From: Actinoplanes sp. TFC3
Lineage (GTDB): Bacteria > Actinomycetota > Actinomycetes > Mycobacteriales > Micromonosporaceae
Direction of reading: 5' to 3'
NCBI RefSeq assembly: GCF_001553785.1
Contig: NZ_LOJP01000001.1
Location: 2,077,461-2,141,460 of the forward strand
DNA length: 64,000 bases
Below the pieces are notes generated by a model, which did not search any database, was not told the DNA's origin, and worked only from the letters and a program-made list of their open reading frames with translations. Each line of letters opens with the position of its first letter. Positions within the stretch are counted from its first letter, which is position 1. Below are positions 56,808 through 64,000 of the stretch, one piece after another. The position numbers and the translations under genes were made by a program.

Positions 56808-59029
56808 GCGGCGTAGCGGGCGACGGCGTCGGCGACCTGGGACTCGCCAACGGGGAAACCGGGGAAGCGGGAAAGCCGCACGAGCGGGATCGCCCGCATC
56901 ATCTGGCCGTTGCGCGGGTCGAACAGCATGTCGTGGAACGGGCCTTTCAACTGGTCCTTGAGCCAGGCGCCGGCCGCCGGATGGGCCAGCCAGGCTTCGG
57001 CGGTGGAGTCGGCGGTCAGCGGGACAACGAGGTCATCCCCGGCGAGCGTGATCGTTTCCTGCAGGCGGATGTCGCGCGAGGACGCTCCGGCGCGGATGGC
57101 GAACTCGCCGCCCTCGACGCTCCAGCGGCGCAGCGCCGGGTGCCAGAACGCGAAGGCACGACGGTTCAGCTCGATGCTCACCCGGGTGCTCCCGCCGGGT
57201 TCGAGGCTGACGGTGGCGAATCCGCGCAGCTCCTGCTCCGGGCGGAACACGATGGCGTGCGGGTCGCTGACGTAGACCTGCACGACCTCGGTGCCGCTGC
57301 GGCTGCCGGTGTTGGTCACGGTGAGAGAGACGGTCGCGCTCTGCTCACCGGCGGCCACCTCGAGATCGGCGTACGAGAAGGAGGTGTACGACAGCCCGTG
57401 CCCGAACGGGTACGCCACGTCGAGGCGGTGCGCGTCGTACCAGCGGTAGCCGATCAGCAGGCCCTCGCCGTACCGGACGTGCCCGTGCTCGCCGGGGAAG
57501 TTGCCGATCGCCGGGTTGTCCTCGTAGCGCACCGGGATCGTCTCGGCGAGCTTGCCGGCCGGGTTGGTGCGGCCCAGCAGCAGGTCGGCCGTCGCGGCAC
57601 CACCGGCCTGGCCGAGCAGCCAGCCCTCCAGGATCGCCTTGGCCCGCTGCTGCCACGGTGCCACCGTGACGACCGAGCCGTTGGAGAGCACAACCACCAC
57701 GTTGGCGTTGACGTCGGCCACCGCGTGCAGCAGGTCGACCTGGTGCTGCGGCAGGTCCATGTGGTCGCGGTCGTAGCCCTCCGACTCGTACGACGGGGGC
57801 AGACCCAGGAACAGCACCGCAACGTCGGCCTGGCGCGCTGCCGCCACTGCCTCCTTGACCAGCGCCGCGTCCCCCTGCGTGCTCTCGATGTCGAAGCCCG
57901 GCGCGAACGTAACCGTCATTGCTTCCCGCAGCCCGTCCAGCGCGGTGTCCACCTTGGTCGGGTTGACCTGCGAAGATCCGGCCCCTTGGAACCGAGGTGT
58001 ACGAGCAAACTCCCCGATCACCGCCACCGACCCCCCGGCCGCCAGCGGCAGGATGTCACCCTCGTTCTTGAGCAGCACGGCACTGGCCGCAGCCGCCTCG
58101 CGCGCAAGTGCGTGATGCGCGTCGGCGTCGAAGCTCTGCCCCGGGGCGAGGGCCGGCAGAGCCCGGTTGAGCAGCTCCAGCACCCGGGTGACAGCGAGGT
58201 CGACGTCCTTCTCGGCCAGCGTGCCGCCCCGGACGGCGTCGAGCACGATCTGCGTGCCGCTGCCCCCGGACGACGGCATCTCCAGGTCCAGCCCGGCCGC
58301 CACCGCCGCGTCGCGCCGGTTCACCGCACCCCAGTCCGAGACCACCAGGCCCTGGAAACCCCACTCGTCGCGCAGCACCTCGGTGAGCAGCCAGCGGTCC
58401 TCACTGGCGTACGTGCCGTTGATCCGGTTGTACGAGCACATCACGGTCCACGGCTGAGCCCCGGTGACCACGCGCTCGAAGGCTGGCAGGTAGATCTCGC
58501 GCAGCGTCCGCTCGTCGATGTCGGCCGACACCGTCATCCGGTCGGTTTCCTGATTGTTGGCGGCGAAGTGCTTGAGCGACGTGCCCACACCCTCGCCCTG
58601 AATCCCCCGAACCAGCGCGGCACCCAGCTCACCGGCCAGGTACGGGTCCTCGGAGAAGTACTCGAAGTTGCGGCCGCACAGCGGCCAGCGCTTCATGTTG
58701 ATGCCCGGCCCGAGCAGCACCGCGACCTCCTCCGCGCGGCACTCGCGGCCCAGCGCGGCGCCGATGCGCTCGAGCAACTGCGGGTTCCACGTCGAGGCCA
58801 GCCCGGCGGCGGGCGGGAAACAGGTGGCCGGGACGCTCTCGTGCAACCCGGCGTGGTCCGCCTCGCCGGCCTGTTTGCGCAGCCCGTGCGGGCCGTCGGT
58901 GACCATCACCGAGGGGATGCCGAGGCGTTCGATCGCTTGGGTGCGCCAGAAGTCCGCGCCGTCGAGCAGTGCCGCCTTCTCCTCCAGAGTCAGTGAACCC
59001 AGCAGGGCGGGGATGTCGAGTGCGGCCAT
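56804..59029 (-). CDS. Glycoside hydrolase family 3 beta-glucosidase-like enzyme
   Basis: 741 residues, no signal peptide, so probably cytoplasmic. N-terminal GH3 barrel with VMVTDGPHGLRKQ, SLKHFAANNQE (Lys-His-Phe motif) and the nucleophile in LVVSDWGAVN. The alpha/beta sandwich has GSVAVIGEFARTPRFQGAGSSQ (split) and VLFLGLPPSYESEGYDR with the likely acid/base Glu. A C-terminal fibronectin-III-like domain begins near VTNTGSRSGTEVVQVYVSD. Domain order and length fit family beta-glucosidases. It is divergent from a TetR gene and is followed by an MFS transporter. Confidence 0.93.
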   Translation of the reverse strand: MAALDIPALLGSLTLEEKAALLDGADFWRTQAIERLGIPSVMVTDGPHGLRKQAGEADHAGLHESVPATCFPPAAGLASTWNPQLLERIGAALGRECRAEEVAVLLGPGINMKRWPLCGRNFEYFSEDPYLAGELGAALVRGIQGEGVGTSLKHFAANNQETDRMTVSADIDERTLREIYLPAFERVVTGAQPWTVMCSYNRINGTYASEDRWLLTEVLRDEWGFQGLVVSDWGAVNRRDAAVAAGLDLEMPSSGGSGTQIVLDAVRGGTLAEKDVDLAVTRVLELLNRALPALAPGQSFDADAHHALAREAAAASAVLLKNEGDILPLAAGGSVAVIGEFARTPRFQGAGSSQVNPTKVDTALDGLREAMTVTFAPGFDIESTQGDAALVKEAVAAARQADVAVLFLGLPPSYESEGYDRDHMDLPQHQVDLLHAVADVNANVVVVLSNGSVVTVAPWQQRAKAILEGWLLGQAGGAATADLLLGRTNPAGKLAETIPVRYEDNPAIGNFPGEHGHVRYGEGLLIGYRWYDAHRLDVAYPFGHGLSYTSFSYADLEVAAGEQSATVSLTVTNTGSRSGTEVVQVYVSDPHAIVFRPEQELRGFATVSLEPGGSTRVSIELNRRAFAFWHPALRRWSVEGGEFAIRAGASSRDIRLQETITLAGDDLVVPLTADSTAEAWLAHPAAGAWLKDQLKGPFHDMLFDPRNGQMMRAIPLVRLSRFPGFPVGESQVADAVARYAA

Positions 59030-59048
59030 GTCCCGACGGTAACATTGA

Positions 59049-59068
59049 AAACCTCCACTCGGAAGTTT
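59049..59068. promoter_or_regulatory. Dyad in the GH3-TetR divergent region, likely operator
   Basis: AAACCTCC (59049-59056) and GGAAGTTT (59061-59068) match at 7 of 8 pairs around a four-base spacer, midway between the two divergent starts. Confidence 0.5.
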
Positions 59069-59090
59069 CTCCCGATCCTAGGATGTGCCG

Positions 59091-59720
59091 ATGTATGAGA
59101 AGGGAGTCCGGCGCCGGCAGGAGATTCTGGACCGGGCCATCGAGGTCTTCGCCGAGCGTGGCGCGCAGGGCACCTCGCTGCGGGCGATCGGCGAGGCCAT
59201 CGGCGTGTCGCACGCGGCGCTCAAGCACTACTTCGACTCGCGCGAGGAACTGCTCGTCGAGGTCTACCGGGCGGCCGAGGAGCGCTCGATGGCCGACGAT
59301 CCGCCGCCGGGGGAGACCTCCGTGGTCGGCCTGATGACCCACGCCGCGCGGCGCAACCATGGCGTGCCGGGGCTGGTGCAGCTCTATTCGACGCTGGTAG
59401 CCGGCGCGCTGGAAAACGGGCACACCACTGAACGCACCTTCTTTTCCGAACGGTTCGCCAGTCTGCGCGATCTTTTAGGCGAACGGGTACGACAAGAGCA
59501 ACGCGGCGGGCGCATCCGCTCCGACATCTCGCCCGAGGCGGCGGCTGCCCTGATCATCGCGGCCTCCGACGGTCTGCAGACGCAGTGGCTGCTCGACCCG
59601 GGCGTGGACATCGAAGGATCGCTGGCTCTGCTCGAGTCGCTGCTGGAGAGCCCCGGCGGTGCGGATCAAAACCGTATGGACGTACCGGAAAACGAATTTG
59701 ACGTAAAGACCCTGAGGTAA
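59091..59720 (+). CDS. TetR/AcrR family transcriptional regulator
   Basis: 209 residues from the ATG; the GTG two codons earlier is less well spaced from the AGGA ribosome site. N-terminal helix-turn-helix: RRQEILDRAIEVFAERGAQG, SLRAIGEAIGVSHAALKHYFDSREELL (split). The C-terminal domain (TERTFFSERFASLRDLLGERV, ISPEAAAALIIAASDGLQTQWLLDP) is like that of regulators of glycosidase or sugar loci. It is divergent from GH3/MFS, with a dyad between them, and is probably their repressor. Confidence 0.9.
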   Translation: MYEKGVRRRQEILDRAIEVFAERGAQGTSLRAIGEAIGVSHAALKHYFDSREELLVEVYRAAEERSMADDPPPGETSVVGLMTHAARRNHGVPGLVQLYSTLVAGALENGHTTERTFFSERFASLRDLLGERVRQEQRGGRIRSDISPEAAAALIIAASDGLQTQWLLDPGVDIEGSLALLESLLESPGGADQNRMDVPENEFDVKTLR

Positions 59721-59871
59721 CGATAAGGTCGCGGCCCCGGGAACGGGTGGCACAGGCATCTCGGCTAGGGTCTTGGTGACGGCGACGCTGCCGAACACGA
59801 CGGCCGACGCGGATTTGTACGGGGTCGGCAAGAAGACCTCCGCCGGTCCCAATCCCGGCGGACCGAAATGA

Positions 59872-60879
<1,008 letters not shown>

Positions 60880-60885
60880 GCAGAC

Positions 60886-62082
60886 GTGAAGACTCTCGAC
60901 GACCTGCTCGGCGAGGGTGTCTCGGGTCGGCGCGTGCTCGTGCGCGCCGACCTGAACGTCCCGTTCGACAAGAGCGACCCCTCGATCATCAGCGACGACG
61001 GCCGCATCCGCGCGGTGCTGCCGACAATCGTCGCGCTGCGCGACGCCGGCGCGAAGGTGATCGTCTGCTCCCACCTCGGGCGCCCCAAGGGTGCTCCGGA
61101 CCCCAAGTACACGCTGGCCCCGGTCGCCACGCGCCTCGGTGAACTGCTCAGCGCGCCGGTCGTGTTCGGCGAGGACACCGTGGGCGAGTCGGCCACGGCC
61201 GCGGCCCAGGCGCTGCTCGACGGTCAGGTGCTGCTGCTGGAAAACCTGCGCTTCAACGCCGGCGAGACGTCGAAGGACGACGCCGAGCGCGGCGCGTTCG
61301 CCGACCAGTTGGCCGCGTTCGCCGACTCCTACGTCGACGACGCGTTCGGCGCGGTGCACCGCAAGCACGCCTCGGTCTACGACGTGCCGGCCCGCCTCCC
61401 GCACTATGCCGGCGGCCTGGTCGGGCGCGAGGTCGAGGTGCTCAAGAAGGTGACCGAGAGCCCCGAGAAGCCGTACGTGGTGGTGCTCGGCGGTTCCAAG
61501 GTCTCCGACAAGCTCGCCGTGATCAAGGCGCTGCTGCCGAAGGTCGACAAGCTGCTCGTGGGCGGCGGCATGTGCTTCACCTTCCTCAAGGCCCAGGGTC
61601 ACGAGGTCGGCAAGTCGCTGCTCGAGGACGAGATGGTCGAGACGTGTGCTTCGTTGCTGGCCGAGGCCGACGGACGCATCGTGCTGCCGGTCGACGTGGT
61701 GGCCGCCTCGGCGTTCGCCGCCGACGCTGACCACGACGTGGTTCAGGCCTCGGAGATCCCGGCCGACCGGCTCGGCCTGGACATCGGCCCCGAATCGGTG
61801 GCGCTGTTCGCCGAGGCGATCGGCTCGGCCAGGACGGTGTTCTGGAACGGGCCCATGGGCGTGTTCGAACTCGCGCCGTTCGCGGCCGGCACCCGGGGCG
61901 TGGCCGAGGCGATCACCAAGATCGACGGCTTCTCCGTGGTCGGCGGCGGCGACTCCGCGGCGGCCGTGCGTACGCTCGGCATCGATGAGTCCGGCTTCGG
62001 GCACATCTCCACCGGCGGCGGCGCGTCGCTGGAATACCTCGAGGGCAAGACCCTGCCGGGTCTCGCCGCACTGGAGAGCTGA
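60886..62082 (+). CDS. pgk: Phosphoglycerate kinase
   Basis: 398 residues, GTG six bases after gap. [35 protein letters not shown] and the C-terminal ATP site [15 protein letters not shown] with [15 protein letters not shown] are all present. It makes 3-phosphoglycerate and ATP in glycolysis. Middle gene of the operon. Confidence 0.98.
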   Translation: MKTLDDLLGEGVSGRRVLVRADLNVPFDKSDPSIISDDGRIRAVLPTIVALRDAGAKVIVCSHLGRPKGAPDPKYTLAPVATRLGELLSAPVVFGEDTVGESATAAAQALLDGQVLLLENLRFNAGETSKDDAERGAFADQLAAFADSYVDDAFGAVHRKHASVYDVPARLPHYAGGLVGREVEVLKKVTESPEKPYVVVLGGSKVSDKLAVIKALLPKVDKLLVGGGMCFTFLKAQGHEVGKSLLEDEMVETCASLLAEADGRIVLPVDVVAASAFAADADHDVVQASEIPADRLGLDIGPESVALFAEAIGSARTVFWNGPMGVFELAPFAAGTRGVAEAITKIDGFSVVGGGDSAAAVRTLGIDESGFGHISTGGGASLEYLEGKTLPGLAALES

Positions 62083-62085
62083 GCG

Positions 62086-62880
62086 ATGACCGGGGCCACC
62101 CCCCGCACCCCGATCATGGCGGGCAACTGGAAGATGAACCTCAACCACCTCGAGGCCATCCTCCTGGTGCAGAAGCTCGCCGCCAGCCTCACCGAGCAGC
62201 AGCTCACCGACGTGGAGACGGTCGTCCTGCCGCCCTTCACCGACCTGCGCAGCGTGCAGACCGCCATCGACGGCGACAAGCTGGCGATCAAGTACGGCGC
62301 GCAGGACCTGTCGCCGCACAAGGGTGGCGCGTACACCGGTGACATCTCCGGTGCCATGCTCACCAAGCTCGGCTGCTCATACGTGGTGATCGGGCACTCC
62401 GAGCGCCGCGAATACCACAACGAGGACGACGCGCTGGTCAACGCCAAGGTCAAGGCGGCGCTGGTCAACGAGCTCACGCCGATCCTGTGCGTGGGCGAGG
62501 GCTTGGACATCCGCGAGTCCGGCGACCACGTGGAGCACTGCACCAGCCAGCTCGACGGTGCCCTGGACGGGCTCAAGGCCGACGACGTCAAGAAGATCGT
62601 CCTGGCCTACGAGCCGGTCTGGGCCATCGGCACCGGCAAGACCGCCACGCCCGAGGACGCCCAGGAAGTCTGTGGCGCCCTGCGAGCCGCGCTGGCCAAG
62701 AAGTATGACGCCGAAACGGCCGAGGCGGTCCGCATCCAGTACGGCGGCTCGGTCAAGGCCAGCAACATCGCCGCCATCATGGCGAAGCCGGACGTGGACG
62801 GTGCCCTCATCGGGGGTGCCAGCCTGCAGGCGGAGGAGTTCGCCTCGATCGTCCGGTTCCGCGAGCACGTTCAGCGTTGA
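62086..62880 (+). CDS. tpiA: Triosephosphate isomerase
   Basis: 264 residues, ATG three bases after the pgk stop. [13 protein letters not shown] with the catalytic Lys, [10 protein letters not shown] with His, and [16 protein letters not shown] with Glu. The phosphate loop [11 protein letters not shown] and [10 protein letters not shown] close the barrel. Last gene of gap-pgk-tpiA, followed by a hairpin. Confidence 0.98.
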   Translation: MTGATPRTPIMAGNWKMNLNHLEAILLVQKLAASLTEQQLTDVETVVLPPFTDLRSVQTAIDGDKLAIKYGAQDLSPHKGGAYTGDISGAMLTKLGCSYVVIGHSERREYHNEDDALVNAKVKAALVNELTPILCVGEGLDIRESGDHVEHCTSQLDGALDGLKADDVKKIVLAYEPVWAIGTGKTATPEDAQEVCGALRAALAKKYDAETAEAVRIQYGGSVKASNIAAIMAKPDVDGALIGGASLQAEEFASIVRFREHVQR

Positions 62881-62892
62881 GACCGTGATGAG

Positions 62893-62920
62893 GAACCGGC
62901 CGCCCTGGGGCGGCCGGTTC
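62893..62920 (+). terminator. Hairpin after tpiA
   Basis: A perfect 12-bp stem GAACCGGCCGCC (62893-62904) with its complement at 62909-62920, four-base loop; no T-tract. Confidence 0.75.
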
Positions 62921-62978
62921 CCCGCAGGCCCGCTATTGTGGGTTCGCTGCCGTGCCCTTCGAGAGGATTGACCCGACC

Positions 62979-63233
62979 ATGCCGATCGCGTTCGCGTACA
63001 CGTTGATCGTGTTGCTGATCATCACCAGCATCCTGCTGACCATGCTGATCCTGCTGCACCGCGGCAAGGGCGGCGGCATGTCCAGCATGTTCGGTGGCGG
63101 TGTCACCTCCAGCCTGGCCGGCTCCTCGGTCGCGGAGAAAAACCTCGACCGCTACACCGTGCTGGTGGGCGTCGTCTGGTTCGCCTGCATCGTCGGCCTC
63201 GGCCTCTGGCTCAAGCTGGCGCAAACCTCCTGA
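62979..63233 (+). CDS. secG: Preprotein translocase subunit SecG
   Basis: 84 residues from the ATG giving MPIAFAYTLIVLL; an in-frame GTG 27 bases upstream is possible. Two TM helices: TLIVLLIITSILLTMLILLH and LVGVVWFACIVGLGLWL. Between them is the SecG signature HRGKGGGMSSMFGGGVTSSLAGSS (split), rich in Gly and Ser. SecG assists SecYE during export. Position after tpiA is normal in actinobacteria. Confidence 0.95.
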   Translation: MPIAFAYTLIVLLIITSILLTMLILLHRGKGGGMSSMFGGGVTSSLAGSSVAEKNLDRYTVLVGVVWFACIVGLGLWLKLAQTS

Positions 63234-63285
63234 GTCTTCTCGCCATAAGCTCTTTCCTGACTTGCTCCGCGAGTCGTAGACTTCC

Positions 63286-63323
63286 CCGCGCGGTCCGGTC
63301 CACCCGGGCCGCGCGGTTGTTTT
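63286..63323 (+). terminator. Terminator of secG
   Basis: CCGCGCGG (63286-63293) and its complement (63309-63316) with an inner CCGG/CCGG extension, followed by TTGTTTT. Confidence 0.8.
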
Positions 63324-63387
63324 CCGCATCGCACGACACCGCCGGTGCCCCCGGCGACGACGCCCCTGACAGGCAGGAGTGACATCC

Positions 63388-63732
63388 GTGTCCAGTGGCA
63401 GCGCAATCCGCGGCAGCCGCGTCGGCTCCAGCCCGATGCGCCCCGACGAGCGCAGCGAACCCGCCCCCCGCCGGGAGGTGACATACTGGTGCGCCGCCGG
63501 CCACGAGGTGGAAGTCCGCTTCGCAGCCGACGCCGCCCCGCCGGAAACCTGGGACTGCATTCGCTGCGGCCAGCCGGCCGGCTTGGACCGCGCCAACCCC
63601 CCGGGCAAGTCGCGCACCGAGCCGTACAAGTCCCACCTGGCCTACGTGAAGGAACGCCGCTCAGACGCCGACGGCGAAGCCATCCTCGCCGAAGCCCTGG
63701 CCAAGATCCGCCGCCGCCGCGGCGGGGAGTAG
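63388..63732 (+). CDS. rbpA: RNA polymerase-binding protein RbpA
   Basis: 114 residues from the GTG eight bases after AGGAG; the earlier in-frame GTG overlaps that ribosome site. The actinobacterial RbpA plan is complete: the N-terminal SAIRGSRVGSSP tail, the zinc core YWCAAGHEVEVRF ... WDCIRCGQPA, the basic linker, and the sigma-interacting helix HLAYVKERRSDADGEAILAEAL. It stabilises sigma-A holoenzyme and open complexes. The zinc core holds Cys-His and Cys-x2-Cys. No gene is seen in the remaining 268 bases to the window end. Confidence 0.94.
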   Translation: MSSGSAIRGSRVGSSPMRPDERSEPAPRREVTYWCAAGHEVEVRFAADAAPPETWDCIRCGQPAGLDRANPPGKSRTEPYKSHLAYVKERRSDADGEAILAEALAKIRRRRGGE

Positions 63733-64000
63733 GTTCCGGCTGCCTTGACGGGGCCGGCTTCGCAGCTTGAGGTGAGCTGGCTCCGCGCGGCTTTCTAGCG
63801 ACGCTGAGCTGGCGTTGTGGCCAGTCTGGGATCTGGTCGGTTGTGAGCTCGATTTCGCGGAGCTTGCGGGTTTCCGGCGGCCCCGTTCATTGGCTCGTGG
63901 GGCCAGGGGGCCGCCCGGGTGGGCTGGGCCCGGTCTGGACTGTCACGCGCCGCCGCGCCCTGACACCCCCAAGCCCGCGCCCGAACCCTCAGCCCCGCAC

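Noticed and set aside
63733..64000. Possible small gene in the last 268 bases
   Set aside because: No open frame with a ribosome site or recognisable product; nothing supported.

Overview
The window is high-GC actinobacterial DNA, most consistent with Micromonosporaceae (an Actinoplanes-like genome). The grounds are many GTG starts, GTGA start/stop overlaps, a CoaE-GrpB fusion, RbpA, WhiA, a maleylpyruvate-isomerase-like (DinB-type) protein, and the core order uvrA ... uvrC-rapZ-yvcK-whiA ... gap-pgk-tpiA-secG-rbpA. I saw no rRNA, tRNA or CRISPR array.

Layout. (1) 1-11.3 kb is a polymorphic-toxin locus: a secreted DNRLRE/LamG protein (cut by the window edge), a 2319-residue RHS protein with a Hint autoprocessing domain and a C-terminal zinc deaminase toxin, a candidate immunity gene, a deleted IS630-type element and a DUF6881 gene. 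(2) 11.4-17 kb holds small stress-type genes (DUF3140, DUF2945), a methyltransferase, rpsA, a SnoaL-like/TetR pair behind a 47-bp palindrome, and coaE-grpB. (3) 17-29 kb holds uvrB, a quinone-oxidoreductase/LysR divergon, terC behind a yybP-ykoY-like riboswitch, typA, a lipoprotein transglycosylase, a divergent solitary L11 paralogue, a catalytically dead ClpP-like protein, an MBL hydrolase and a DinB-type protein. (4) 29-43.5 kb holds a degenerate RsgA, a polytopic membrane protein, uvrA, a Rieske lipoprotein, a two-component system with a frameshifted kinase, a frameshifted lipoprotein, an MFP/permease pair without an ATPase, and uvrC. (5) 43.9-47 kb is rapZ-yvcK-whiA. (6) 47-55.6 kb is an eight-gene co-directional accessory cluster. 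(7) 55.6-59.7 kb is a GH3/MFS operon with a divergent TetR. (8) 59.9-63.7 kb is gap-pgk-tpiA, secG and rbpA.

The most promising candidate for an undescribed system is region 6, which sits between whiA and gap, genes that are normally adjacent in actinobacteria. It encodes two Crp/Fnr-type cyclic-nucleotide regulators, a Pycsar-effector-like (DUF5706-type) three-TM protein, a class III nucleotidyl-cyclase-like protein, a large helical-repeat protein with a degenerate P-loop, an unrecognised protein, a vWA-OmpA lipoprotein and a coiled-coil membrane protein. The last five genes overlap or nearly abut. The parts fit a cyclic-nucleotide signalling or defence module with sensor, transcriptional and envelope components. 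That role is inferred; the gene content and spacing are seen directly.

Other signals: all three excision-repair genes in the window (uvrB, uvrA, uvrC) carry a close match to the RecA-NDp/PafBC damage promoter with identical 8-base spacing. The L11 paralogue has lost the proline-rich segment that thiopeptides and translation GTPases use.
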